Part shown: piece after piece, positions 1 through 6,461 of the stretch
Layout of the letters: each line of letters opens with the position of its first letter
Numbering within the stretch: the stretch's first letter is position 1
From: Gammaproteobacteria bacterium
Lineage (GTDB): Bacteria; Pseudomonadota; Gammaproteobacteria; SURF-13
Direction of reading: 5' to 3'
NCBI GenBank assembly: GCA_023487615.1
Contig: JAMDBH010000119.1
Span: 1 to 10,003 of the forward strand
DNA: 10,003 nt
The notes under the pieces: generated by a model
What the model saw: only the letters and a program-made list of their open reading frames with translations
What the model was told of the DNA's origin: nothing
Databases searched by the model: none
Translations under genes and position numbers: made by a program

Positions 1-398
1 TGATGCACATCGTCTCCAACGTCGCGGGGCGCTTAAAAAAGGGCATGACGGCGTTGGACGCCTTGCGCGCTACTTTTCCGGCAGGCACGGTGAGCGGTGC
101 GCCAAAAATCCGTGCCATGGAAATCATTGACGAACTGGAACCGGTGAAGCGCGGTGTCTATTCCGGCGCGGTGGGATATCTCGGCTGGAACGGCAACATG
201 GACACCGCGATTGCGATTCGTACCGCCGTCCTCAAAGACGGTATGCTGCACGTGCAGGCGGGCGCGGGCATCGTCGCGGATTCGGTGCCGCGTCAGGAAT
301 GGGAAGAGACCATGAACAAGGCGCGCGCACTGGTGAGCGCGGCCGTGACGGCCTCCAGAGGCCTCGATGTCACGTTGGAGGTAACACCATGCTCCTGA
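1..398 (+). CDS. trpE: Anthranilate synthase component I, C-terminal part
   Basis: This is the 3' end of a gene that begins upstream of the window; the reading frame has full codons from base 3. The 131 visible residues are the C-terminal part of the chorismate-binding domain. TrpE converts chorismate to anthranilate using ammonia supplied by TrpG, the first step of tryptophan synthesis, in the cytoplasm. Visible family motifs are [15 protein letters not shown] (about residues 28-42 of the visible part), [17 protein letters not shown] and [12 protein letters not shown], which carry chorismate and Mg2+ binding residues in this family. PabB and other chorismate-utilising enzymes share these motifs, but the trpG-trpD-trpC genes directly downstream support TrpE. 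The stop codon overlaps the start of trpG by 10 bases, which suggests translational coupling. The N-terminal feedback-inhibition region is not in the window. Confidence 0.95.
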   Translation, partial: MHIVSNVAGRLKKGMTALDALRATFPAGTVSGAPKIRAMEIIDELEPVKRGVYSGAVGYLGWNGNMDTAIAIRTAVLKDGMLHVQAGAGIVADSVPRQEWEETMNKARALVSAAVTASRGLDVTLEVTPCS

Positions 399-1000
399 TG
401 ATAGACAATTACGATTCGTTCACCTACAACCTGGTGCAATATCTGGGTGAGCTGGGCGCAGACGTGCGCGTGTTTCGCAATGACCAGATTTCAACCACTG
501 AAATAAAAAAACTCGCGCCCGCGCACATCGTCATCTCGCCGGGGCCGTGCACGCCGAACGAGGCGGGCGTGTCGGTGGATGCGATCAAGCAATTCGCGGG
601 CAAGATCCCTCTGCTCGGAGTGTGCCTCGGCCATCAAAGCATCGGCCAGGCATTCGGCGGCAAGATCGTACACGCGCGCGAACTGATGCACGGCAAGACC
701 TCGATGATTTATCACGCGGGCAAAGGTGTGTTCAAAGGCTTGCCGAGTCCGTTCGAGGCGACACGCTATCACTCTTTAGTCATTGAAAAAGAGACGTTGC
801 CGGATTGTTTGGAAGTCACCGCGTGGACGCAAGACGCGCAAGGCAAGATGGATGAGATCATGGGCGTGCGTCACAAGACGCTCAACGTCGAAGGCGTACA
901 GTTTCATCCTGAATCCATACTGACCCAATGTGGACACGATTTATTGGCGAACTTTCTAGGGATTTCACGCCAAGATGCCAAGACGCCAAGAGCTACATAA
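389..1000 (+). CDS. trpG: Anthranilate synthase component II (glutamine amidotransferase)
   Basis: A class I glutamine amidotransferase subunit of 203 residues, which frees ammonia from glutamine and passes it to TrpE. The start [15 protein letters not shown] is the classic TrpG/PabA N-terminus, so the ATG at 389 is preferred over an in-frame ATG at 299 that lies inside trpE. The sequence shows the oxyanion motif SPGPCTP (50-56), the nucleophile Cys79 in [15 protein letters not shown], and the His173/Glu175 pair in GVQFHPESI, so the catalytic triad is complete. In many bacteria one such protein also serves PabB for folate synthesis; that is possible here but not shown. The last residues (from about Arg194) are encoded by a tandem 8-base repeat and look like an acquired tail. 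A 59-base gap follows before trpD, with no clear terminator. Confidence 0.96.
   Translation: MLLMIDNYDSFTYNLVQYLGELGADVRVFRNDQISTTEIKKLAPAHIVISPGPCTPNEAGVSVDAIKQFAGKIPLLGVCLGHQSIGQAFGGKIVHARELMHGKTSMIYHAGKGVFKGLPSPFEATRYHSLVIEKETLPDCLEVTAWTQDAQGKMDEIMGVRHKTLNVEGVQFHPESILTQCGHDLLANFLGISRQDAKTPRAT
967..990 (+). repeat. Three tandem 8-base units at the trpG 3' end
   Basis: Three adjacent octamers, ACGCCAAG, ATGCCAAG and ACGCCAAG, lie at 967-974, 975-982 and 983-990. They run inside the trpG reading frame and encode its last residues. The units resemble the 8-base phased repeats at about 2083-2165 and 4781-4928. From memory, GACGCCAAG/GACGCAGAG-type intergenic repeats occur in many unrelated bacterial genomes; this is recall and was not searched. 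Confidence 0.75.
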
Positions 1001-1059
1001 TGGGAACATTCTCGATAAACAGCTATTGCGCCCTAGCGCCATTGCGTGAGCCCGCCTAA

Positions 1060-2079
1060 ATGGACATCCAATCCGCCATCCGCGCCGTAGTCGAGCGGCA
1101 TGATTTATCCGGGGACGAGATGACCGCCGTCATGGAAACCATCATGAGCGGGGCGGCCACGCCCGCGCAGATCGGTGGTTTCTTGATTGGCCTGCGCATG
1201 AAGGGTGAGACCATCGAGGAGATCGCCGCCGCGGCGCGCGTGATGCGCGAACTGTGCACGAAGGTTGAGGCGCATATGGAACACCTGGTGGACACCTGCG
1301 GCACGGGCGGCGACGGCGCGCATACCTTCAACATCTCCACCGCAAGCGCGCTGGTCGCCGCCGCGGCGGGCGCCAAGGTCGCCAAGCACGGCAACCGTTC
1401 GGTGTCCAGCAAATCGGGCAGCGCCGACGTGCTGGAAGCGGCGGGCGTGAATCTCGATTTGACGCCCGAGCAGGTTGCCGCGTGCATAGAGAAGATCGGT
1501 GTGGGGTTCTTGTTCGCGCCCAAGCACCACGGCGCGATGAAGCACGCCATTGCCCCACGCCGCGAGATGGGCGTGCGCACCATTTTTAATTTACTGGGGC
1601 CCCTCACCAATCCCGCCGGCGCGCGCAATCAAGTGGTGGGCGTGTGGGGCAAAGATTGGGTGGCGCCCTTGGCCGAAGTGCTCGCGCGCCTGGGCAGCCA
1701 TCATGTAATGGTAGTGAACGCCGAGGACGGCATGGATGAGATCAGCATCGCCTCGCCCACGCACGTCGCCGAACTCAAAGACGGGGCGATCACCCGCTAT
1801 GTGATTACTCCGGAGGAGTTCGGCATCATGCGCGCCGATGTGGCGAGCCTGGTGGTGACGAGTCCTAAGCAAAGCTTGAGCTTAATATGCGCCGCGTTGG
1901 ACGACACGCCGGGCCCGGCCGCCGACATCGTGGCATTGAATGCCGGCGCGGCAATTTACGTGGCGGGTATCGAGCCTACCCTGGAGCAGGGCGTGCGTAA
2001 GGCGCAGGCGGTTATTGCCAGCGGAGCGGCGCGGGAGAAATTCGCAGCACTGATTAGCTTTACCCAGAGTTTTAAGTGA
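1060..2079 (+). CDS. trpD: Anthranilate phosphoribosyltransferase
   Basis: A 339-residue enzyme that joins anthranilate to phosphoribosyl pyrophosphate, the second step of tryptophan synthesis. The length matches the stand-alone TrpD family, so it is not fused to TrpG as in Escherichia coli. Visible motifs include the PRPP-binding loop CGTGGDG (80-86), NISTAS (91-96), [18 protein letters not shown] (109-126), the anthranilate-site stretch [24 protein letters not shown] (173-186), and the Asp-Glu pair of GMDEIS (224-229) that binds Mg2+ in the family. The start at 1060 gives the usual N-terminus; only a weak GTGAG (1046-1050) precedes it. It is the third gene of the trpE-G-D-C block. The 98-base gap to trpC is filled by an inverted repeat. 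Confidence 0.97.
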   Translation: MDIQSAIRAVVERHDLSGDEMTAVMETIMSGAATPAQIGGFLIGLRMKGETIEEIAAAARVMRELCTKVEAHMEHLVDTCGTGGDGAHTFNISTASALVAAAAGAKVAKHGNRSVSSKSGSADVLEAAGVNLDLTPEQVAACIEKIGVGFLFAPKHHGAMKHAIAPRREMGVRTIFNLLGPLTNPAGARNQVVGVWGKDWVAPLAEVLARLGSHHVMVVNAEDGMDEISIASPTHVAELKDGAITRYVITPEEFGIMRADVASLVVTSPKQSLSLICAALDDTPGPAADIVALNAGAAIYVAGIEPTLEQGVRKAQAVIASGAAREKFAALISFTQSFK

Positions 2080-2082
2080 TAA

Positions 2083-2165
2083 CCGCACGAATAGACGCCG
2101 AGTCGCAGAGAACGCAAGGACATATATCTCTAATAATCTTCGCGTCTTTGCGTCTTTGTGTGGAG
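2083..2165. repeat. Imperfect inverted repeat with 8-base phasing between trpD and trpC
   Basis: The left arm (about 2083-2110) begins CCGCACGAATAGACGCCGAG. The reverse complement of the right arm (about 2138-2165) contains CCACACAAAGACGCAAAGAC. The arms match at most positions with one single-base gap. The right arm is three octamers in a row (TTCGCGTC, TTTGCGTC, TTTGTGTG). The element nearly fills the trpD-trpC gap and would be transcribed as a hairpin in the operon mRNA. Its outer edge supplies the GGAG (2162-2165) that is the best ribosome-binding candidate for trpC. Confidence 0.7.
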
Positions 2166-2177
2166 CCTTATTAAAAT

Positions 2178-2990
2178 ATGACCGCACCGCCCGACATCCT
2201 GCAAAAAATTCTCAGACGCAAGGCCGAAGAGGTGACCGAGCGCAGCCGCGCGCTGCCGTTGCGCGCCTTGAGTCAGCGCGCCGCAGAGGCTCCCGCGCCG
2301 CGCGGTTTTGTGGCCGCCATCGAGGCAAAAATCCAACGCGGCGAGGCGGCGGTGATTGCCGAGATCAAAAAGGCCTCGCCAAGCAAAGGCGTGATGCGCG
2401 CCGACTTCCGCCCCGCCGAGATCGCGCAATCGTATGAACGCGCGGGCGCGACGTGTCTCTCGGTGCTCACCGACCGTGATTTTTTTCAAGGTGACGACAG
2501 TTATTTGCAAGAGGCGCGCGCAGCGACCAAGCTTCCCGCGCTGCGCAAGGACTTCACGATAGATGCTTACCAGATATACGAGGCGCGCGCCTTGGGCGCT
2601 GACTGCATCCTGGTCATCGTCGCCGCCTTGGGTGATGCGCAGTTACACGATCTCACCGGTCTCGCTCTGCACCTCGGCATGGACGTGCTGGTTGAAGTAC
2701 ATAACTCAGAGGAACTGGAACGAGCCCTGCCGCTCAACATCAGACTCATCGGCATCAACAACCGTAACCTGCGCACCTTTGAAACCACGCTCTCCACCAC
2801 TCTCGACTTGCTCGATAAAGTTCCCGGCAGCCGCACCGTAGTCACCGAGAGCGGAATTCATACTCCGAAGGACGTCGCGCTGATGCGCAAGCATGGCGTA
2901 CATGCCTTTCTGGTGGGTGAGGCGTTTATGGTGGCGCCCGATCCGGGCGCGGCGCTGGCTAATTTATTCAAACCAGTTGTGCCGTGCTGA
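2178..2990 (+). CDS. trpC: Indole-3-glycerol phosphate synthase
   Basis: A 270-residue TIM-barrel enzyme that closes the indole ring of 1-(o-carboxyphenylamino)-1-deoxyribulose 5-phosphate. The length is that of a monofunctional TrpC, without the TrpF domain found in E. coli. Family active-site residues are present: Glu62 and Lys64 in [11 protein letters not shown], Lys124 in LRKDF, Glu173 in VLVEVH, Asn195 in INNRNL and Ser225 in TESGI. The phosphate-binding end GEAFM (248-252) is also visible. The start at 2178 is the only one that keeps the N-terminal helix ([13 protein letters not shown]); a GGAG lies 12 bases upstream, a rather long spacing. The stop codon sits in the loop of a small hairpin (2980-3000). 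No trpF, trpB or trpA is in the window, as in genomes where trpGDC is separate from trpFBA. Confidence 0.97.
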   Translation: MTAPPDILQKILRRKAEEVTERSRALPLRALSQRAAEAPAPRGFVAAIEAKIQRGEAAVIAEIKKASPSKGVMRADFRPAEIAQSYERAGATCLSVLTDRDFFQGDDSYLQEARAATKLPALRKDFTIDAYQIYEARALGADCILVIVAALGDAQLHDLTGLALHLGMDVLVEVHNSEELERALPLNIRLIGINNRNLRTFETTLSTTLDLLDKVPGSRTVVTESGIHTPKDVALMRKHGVHAFLVGEAFMVAPDPGAALANLFKPVVPC

Positions 2991-3004
2991 AAACACGGCA
3001 TAAT
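2977..3004 (+). promoter_or_regulatory. Candidate promoter for the OsmC-family gene, overlapping a hairpin
   Basis: A -35-like TTGTGC (2977-2982) and a -10-like CATAAT (2999-3004) are separated by 16 bases. The -10 ends 6 bases before the ATG at 3011, so transcription would start at or next to that codon. The same bases form a stem: TGCCGTG (2980-2986) pairs with CACGGCA (2994-3000) around a 7-base loop that holds the trpC stop codon, and can extend to TTGTGCCGTG with one G-T pair. There is no run of T after the stem, so it is a poor intrinsic terminator. The promoter is a sequence match only. Confidence 0.4.
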
Positions 3005-3010
3005 AGTTTC

Positions 3011-3430
3011 ATGAAGGCGCGCGTGAAGTGGGTGGAAAACAGCATGTTTGTCGCACAGAGCGGCAGCGGCCACTCGGTGGTGCTGGACGGCCCGCCGGAG
3101 TCGGGTGGACAAAATTTGGGCGTGCGCCCGATGGAGATGGTACTGCTGGGTTTGGGCGGCTGCACCGCCTTCGACGTGGTGGACATCTTGCGCAAGAAAC
3201 GCGAGGCCATCAGTGACTGCGTCGTGGAAATCACCGCCGAACGCGCCGAGATCGTGCCCAAGGTCTTCACAAAGATCCACATGCACTATATTGTGAGCGG
3301 CAAGGACGTTAAGGAAGAATCGGTCAAACGCGCGGTGGAGCTGTCCGCCGAGAAATATTGCTCGGTCTCCATGATGCTGAACAAAACCGCGGAGCTAACG
3401 CATGATTATGAAATCGTTCAGGCGGACTAA
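3011..3430 (+). CDS. OsmC family protein, YhfA-like
   Basis: A 139-residue OsmC-fold protein close in sequence to E. coli YhfA: the N-terminus MKARVKWVE, the stretch RPMEMVLLGLGGCTAFDVV and the end LSAEKYCSVSMML match what I recall of that protein. OsmC/Ohr relatives use two cysteines to reduce organic peroxides; both are here, Cys51 (GLGGCTA) and Cys117 (KYCSV). The actual role of the YhfA branch is unsettled, so peroxide reduction is a family inference. The ATG at 3011 is preferred over one at 2984 because the latter overlaps trpC and adds residues absent from relatives. No Shine-Dalgarno is seen; a promoter-like pair just upstream suggests a leaderless message. In Pseudomonas the equivalent gene lies between vfr and speD. 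Confidence 0.9.
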   Translation: MKARVKWVENSMFVAQSGSGHSVVLDGPPESGGQNLGVRPMEMVLLGLGGCTAFDVVDILRKKREAISDCVVEITAERAEIVPKVFTKIHMHYIVSGKDVKEESVKRAVELSAEKYCSVSMMLNKTAELTHDYEIVQAD

Positions 3431-3436
3431 AGACCG

Positions 3437-3841
3437 GTGACCACAGCACGACCTCAACCTCTCGCCGGCCTCCGCCACCTCGCCCTTAAGGTGCATGACC
3501 TGGCGGCCTGCGAACGCTTTTACGTTGACCTGCTCGGTATGCAGGTAGACTGGCGGCCGGATGCCAGCAATCTTTATCTCACCTCCGGCCAGGACAACCT
3601 GGCCTTACACCATAATCCCGCTGCGTTTGACCCGCCGGCCCATCAACGCCTCGACCACCTGGGATTCATCCTCAACACCCGGGAAGACGTGGACGTTTGG
3701 CACGATTACCTGCGTGCTCATCAGGTGATTATCAAGGCCGCGCCGCGCGACCACCGCGACGCTTCGCGCAGCTTTTACTGCCAGGACCCGGACGGCAACA
3801 TCCTGCAATTCATTTTTCATCCCCGCCTGTCTCAAAAATAA
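3437..3841 (+). CDS. VOC-fold (glyoxalase/dioxygenase superfamily) protein
   Basis: A 134-residue single VOC domain with the two expected beta-alpha-beta-beta-beta halves: [20 protein letters not shown] (12-31) with LLGM, and LDHLGFIL (72-79) through [14 protein letters not shown] (116-129). VOC proteins bind a divalent metal through His/Glu residues and act as glyoxalases, ring-cleaving dioxygenases or antibiotic-binding proteins. His14 and His74 are at the usual ligand positions, but the position normally filled by Glu near the end is Gln124, so metal binding may be altered. The substrate cannot be told from sequence. The start is a GTG 6 bases after the OsmC-family stop, and only a weak GGCGGA (3421-3426) precedes it. 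The short gap suggests cotranscription with the OsmC-family gene. It occupies a place between the OsmC-family gene and speD that I do not recall being filled in Pseudomonas. Confidence 0.85.
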   Translation: MTTARPQPLAGLRHLALKVHDLAACERFYVDLLGMQVDWRPDASNLYLTSGQDNLALHHNPAAFDPPAHQRLDHLGFILNTREDVDVWHDYLRAHQVIIKAAPRDHRDASRSFYCQDPDGNILQFIFHPRLSQK

Positions 3842-3856
3842 CGGATCTCTACGCCC

Positions 3857-3895
3857 ATGACTTATACAATAACCACGAGGTGTCCGGGATGGTGA
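3857..3895 (+). CDS. Possible 12-codon leader ORF overlapping the speD start
   Basis: An ATG at 3857 opens a short frame encoding [12 protein letters not shown]. It ends with TGA at 3893-3895 and overlaps the speD start codon (3889) in another frame. Such an overlap can couple translation. It has no convincing ribosome-binding site, and a frame this short occurs readily by chance. It is listed because of its exact position only. Confidence 0.15.
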   Translation: MTYTITTRCPGW

Positions 3896-4785
3896 AGCCG
3901 CTCAAGAAGCTCAAGCTGCACGGCTTTAACAACCTGACCAAGACGCTGAGTTTCAATATCTACGATATTTGCTACGCCAAGACCGCCAAGCAGCGCAGCG
4001 AGTACATCGAATATATTGACGAGGTGTATAACGCCGAACGCCTTACCAGCATCCTCACCGAGGTATGCAACATCATCGGCGCCAACATTCTCAACATCGC
4101 GCACCAGGACTACGACCCGCAAGGCGCCAGCGTTACCATGCTGATCTCCGAGGAGCATATCCCGCAGGCCGTGCTGCCTAGCATGGAAGAGGCCCCCGGC
4201 CCACTGCCCGAGGCAGTGGTCGCCCATTTGGACAAGAGCCACGTGACCGTGCACACCTATCCCGAGAGCCACCCCGACAACGGCATCAGTACCTTCCGTG
4301 CCGATATTGACGTGTCCACCTGCGGACGCATCTCACCGCTGCGCGCGTTGAATTACCTGGTACACAGCTTCGACTCCGACATCGTCATCATGGATTACCG
4401 AGTGCGCGGCTATACCCGCGATGTCTCCGGTAAAAAACACTTTATTGACCACAAGATCAACTCTATCCAAAACTTCATCGCCAAGGTGACGCGAGACCGC
4501 TACCAGATGATAGACGTCAACGTTTATCAGGAGAATATCTTCCACACCAAGATGCTGCTCAAGGAGTTCGACCTCAATAACTATCTGTTCGGCACGGTCA
4601 AAGAGGGTCTCGAACAAGAGGAGCGCAAGCTCATCAAACAGCGCTTAAAACATGAAATGGCGGAGATTTTTTATGGACGCAACATACCCAAGATGGGTAA
4701 GTTGAAAAAGAGCGGGGTGTTAAAGCTGAAGAAAAAGAAAAAGCCCCCGAAGGCCGCAGCAAGGGTCAAACCTCGCTTATCCTAA
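3889..4785 (+). CDS. speD: S-adenosylmethionine decarboxylase proenzyme (bacterial long form)
   Basis: A 298-residue pyruvoyl enzyme that decarboxylates S-adenosylmethionine to provide the aminopropyl donor for spermidine. It matches the E. coli-type SpeD nearly throughout ([45 protein letters not shown]). The self-cleavage site is Lys116-Ser117 in [18 protein letters not shown]; Ser117 becomes the pyruvoyl group, giving a small beta and a larger alpha chain. Cys145 in STCGRISPL is the expected active-site cysteine. The ATG at 3889 is chosen because it begins the conserved region and has GAGG (3877-3880) 8 bases upstream; the frame is open further upstream but that part lies in the VOC gene. 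Unlike E. coli SpeD (264 residues), it carries a lysine-rich tail (residues 268-298, 12 Lys and 2 Arg). Its stop codon lies within the outer end of an inverted repeat. Confidence 0.96.
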   Translation: MVKPLKKLKLHGFNNLTKTLSFNIYDICYAKTAKQRSEYIEYIDEVYNAERLTSILTEVCNIIGANILNIAHQDYDPQGASVTMLISEEHIPQAVLPSMEEAPGPLPEAVVAHLDKSHVTVHTYPESHPDNGISTFRADIDVSTCGRISPLRALNYLVHSFDSDIVIMDYRVRGYTRDVSGKKHFIDHKINSIQNFIAKVTRDRYQMIDVNVYQENIFHTKMLLKEFDLNNYLFGTVKEGLEQEERKLIKQRLKHEMAEIFYGRNIPKMGKLKKSGVLKLKKKKKPPKAAARVKPRLS

Positions 4786-4928
4786 AAACGGCGTTTCACC
4801 GCAGAGAACGCAAAAGGCTTTAAGCGGTTAGCCTAACATGCCCGCTCACCCAACGGATGACGCAGCGCAACGTGCTAATGACTCCCCCGTATTCTCTGCG
4901 TCCTCTGCGGTTCAAGGGCTTTTTTAGG
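4781..4928. repeat. Inverted-repeat element between convergent speD and coq7
   Basis: The left arm (from 4781, starting CCTAAAAACGGCG) and the reverse complement of the right arm (ending at 4928) match at 26 of 32 positions, including the core ACCGCAGAG followed by RACGCA. The cores show the 8-base phasing seen at 967-990 and 2083-2165. The outer arm includes the speD stop codon, and the other end lies one base from the coq7 stop (4930-4932). The right end reads GGGCTTTTTTAGG on the plus strand, so the element could act as a transcription stop between the converging genes. The interior (about 4818-4889) has no recognisable gene. Confidence 0.75.
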
Positions 4929-4929
4929 T

Positions 4930-5574
4930 TTATAGCCAATAAGCGCTGCGGGTCATTACACTGGATGTCAGCGCCATTGCCTTCTTCACCATTTCCGGCA
5001 ACTCCGCCGCACCGGCCTCGATAGCCACCGTCGCGTGTTGCGCTTCATCTTCACGCATCTGTTCTAAGATGGCCCGGCTTTGCTCATCCCCGGCGGGCAG
5101 GCGCGTCAAGTGATCCTCCAGATGTTTGACCACTTGGTGCTCGGTCTCCGCGACAAAACCCAGGCTCCATTTATCGCCCGCCAGCCCGGCCAGCGCGCCG
5201 ATGGCGAATGAGCCTGCATACCAAAGCGGGTTGAGCAGGCTGGTGCGGCTGCCTAACTCTTGCACGCGCTGTTCGCACCAGGCCAGATGATCGGTTTCCT
5301 CCTGTGCGGCGCGCTCCATGTGCTCGCGAACGGCTGGGGAGCGCGCGGTGAGTGCATGACCGCGATACAAGGCTTGCGCCGCCACCTCGCCGGCATGATT
5401 GACGCGCATGAGCCGCGCAGCCGCATCCATGTGAGACGCACTGAGCGCCGCGTCATCGTGCCGCGCGGCGGACGCTGCTGGTCGGCTGCACTGAGACGGC
5501 GTGCACACGGTACGCAACGCCTGATCCAGGCCAATGATTAAACTATCCAGCGGTGAGATTTTTCGGGCATTCAT
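4930..5574 (-). CDS. coq7: Coq7-type demethoxyubiquinone hydroxylase
   Basis: A 214-residue carboxylate-bridged di-iron monooxygenase that adds the C6 hydroxyl group to demethoxyubiquinone in ubiquinone synthesis, at the inner face of the membrane. The two-repeat ferritin-like pattern is clear: Glu63 in NHAGEVAAQALYRGH, Glu93 and His96 in QEETDH, a Glu in VAETEH (143-145), and Glu177 and His180 in REDEAQH. The hydrophobic stretch PLWYAGSFAIGALAGLAG (116-133) fits the membrane-binding part. The length agrees with proteobacterial Coq7. The start at 5572-5574 gives the usual N-terminus, but no Shine-Dalgarno is visible upstream. It lies 46 bases downstream of the SnoaL-like gene on the same strand and could be read with it. 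Its neighbourhood with speD is one I recall from Pseudomonas. Confidence 0.94.
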   Translation of the reverse strand: MNARKISPLDSLIIGLDQALRTVCTPSQCSRPAASAARHDDAALSASHMDAAARLMRVNHAGEVAAQALYRGHALTARSPAVREHMERAAQEETDHLAWCEQRVQELGSRTSLLNPLWYAGSFAIGALAGLAGDKWSLGFVAETEHQVVKHLEDHLTRLPAGDEQSRAILEQMREDEAQHATVAIEAGAAELPEMVKKAMALTSSVMTRSAYWL

Positions 5575-5620
5575 GTACTAAGGAGTTCATTAGCAGGCTG
5601 ACATTGCAGCGTGACGGGAA

Positions 5621-6046
5621 TCAGTGCCCTGGCGCATGCATAGCGCCGAGCTGCTTCATCAGGCCGAGTGCGTCACCCATCACCCACCCCATCGCGATCT
5701 TGCCGCCCTTGATGCGGAAGATCGCTATACCCGAATAACTCACCTGCTTGCCGGTGGGCGCAAGGCCGTACAACTCGCCGCGATGACTGCCGCTGTAGGT
5801 CATCCGCGCCACCACCTGGTCGCCCTCGGCGATCAACTCCTCAATGGCGTTGTGGAAATCGGGAAAGGCGCCCCGCACCATCGCCATATATTCCTTAAAA
5901 CTCATGATGCCGTGCACGGCGAAACCCAAGGAGCCGCGAAAGTTGATGTCGGCGGCGATCAGCTCGTCGGCAATGGCGGCATTCCACTTATTCCACAGTT
6001 CCTCGTAGTAGCGCCTGACGATGGCCTTGTTCTGTTCGATAGACAT
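5621..6046 (-). CDS. SnoaL-like / ester cyclase family protein
   Basis: A 141-residue protein with the cone-shaped alpha+beta barrel pattern of the SnoaL/NTF2-like superfamily. It has an N-terminal helix pair (QNKAIVRRYYEELWNKWN), a middle segment FKEYMAMVRGAFPDFHNAI, strands such as GDQVVARMTYSGSHRGEL, GLAPTGKQVSYSGIAIFRI, and the end GDALGLMKQLG. Members include polyketide ester cyclases and many proteins of unknown function; this one's substrate is unknown and it has no biosynthetic cluster around it. The start at 6044-6046 (MSIEQNK) is preferred over an in-frame ATG 36 bases upstream because it matches family N-termini and follows a good promoter-like pair. No Shine-Dalgarno is seen. It is divergent from the ferredoxin gene and upstream of coq7. 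Confidence 0.85.
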   Translation of the reverse strand: MSIEQNKAIVRRYYEELWNKWNAAIADELIAADINFRGSLGFAVHGIMSFKEYMAMVRGAFPDFHNAIEELIAEGDQVVARMTYSGSHRGELYGLAPTGKQVSYSGIAIFRIKGGKIAMGWVMGDALGLMKQLGAMHAPGH

Positions 6047-6052
6047 AGTGCA

Positions 6053-6123
6053 CAGTATCAAATAGCCGCCGATAACTATCAAGCCTTTTCAGCTTGCAAG
6101 CCGCCGCCGGTTATTTGATACTG
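6053..6123. promoter_or_regulatory. Divergent promoter pair inside a perfect 12-bp inverted repeat
   Basis: CAGTATCAAATA (6053-6064) and TATTTGATACTG (6112-6123) are exact reverse complements, 47 bases apart. Each arm holds a -10-like GATACT facing outward. For the ferredoxin gene, TTGCAA (6094-6099) lies 17 bases before GATACT (6117-6122). For the SnoaL-like gene, on the minus strand, TTGATA (6077-6082) lies 17 bases before GATACT (6054-6059). Both -10 boxes end 6-7 bases from a start codon, so both messages may be leaderless. A 10-bp palindrome GCTTGCAAGC (6092-6101) covers the ferredoxin -35 and could be an operator. All assignments are by sequence match. Confidence 0.55.
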
Positions 6124-6128
6124 GTTAT

Positions 6129-6443
6129 GTGAGCGAACCCTATTACCGTCACCACCTGTTTTTCTGCACCAACCAGCGCGAGGCAGGGGCGGCCTGTTGC
6201 CAGAATCATGACGCGCAGGCCATGCGCGACTATGCCAAGGCCCGTATCAAGGCCCTCGGCCTGCGCGGCGCAGGCATGGCGCGAGCCAACACCGCCGGCT
6301 GTATGGACCGCTGCGAAGAGGGGCCGGTGCTGGTCGTCTACCCCGAGGGTGTCTGGTATACCTACGTGGATAAAGAAGACATAGACGAGATCATTGAGGA
6401 ACATATCCTTAACGGGCGTATCGTTGAGCGCCTGAGAATTTGA
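6129..6443 (+). CDS. Thioredoxin-like [2Fe-2S] ferredoxin
   Basis: A 104-residue cytoplasmic ferredoxin of the thioredoxin-fold (Shethna-type/Aquifex Fd) family. The cluster pattern is Cys13 (HLFFCTNQ), a cysteine at 23 or 24 (GAACCQNH), and Cys58 and Cys62 in TAGCMDRCEEGP, followed by the typical VLVVYPEGVWYTYV. Members carry electrons, but the partner is not usually predictable from sequence; some act near nitrogenase or hydrogenase, none of which is seen here. Having two adjacent cysteines (23, 24) leaves the second ligand ambiguous. The GTG at 6129 is chosen because it begins the conserved N-terminus (SEPYYRHHLFF) and lies 6 bases after a -10-like box. No Shine-Dalgarno is seen. Confidence 0.9.
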   Translation: MSEPYYRHHLFFCTNQREAGAACCQNHDAQAMRDYAKARIKALGLRGAGMARANTAGCMDRCEEGPVLVVYPEGVWYTYVDKEDIDEIIEEHILNGRIVERLRI

Positions 6444-6461
6444 AACCGCTGCAAAACAAGA

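Noticed and set aside
299..388. Longer TrpG start at 299
   Set aside because: It lies inside trpE and adds 30 residues unlike any Trp[12 protein letters not shown] at 389 is the conserved N-terminus.
967..990. Short tandem units that could be taken for a CRISPR array
   Set aside because: The units are 8 bases with no spacers, lie inside a coding frame, and no cas gene is nearby.
3697..3888. Longer SpeD start at 3697
   Set aside because: The extra 64 residues are an out-of-frame reading of the VOC gene; the ATG at 3889 has a Shine-Dalgarno and begins the conserved region.
5624..6118. A 164-residue plus-strand frame opposite the SnoaL-like gene
   Set aside because: It is antisense to a clear family member, shows no recognisable domain, and would run across the divergent promoter.
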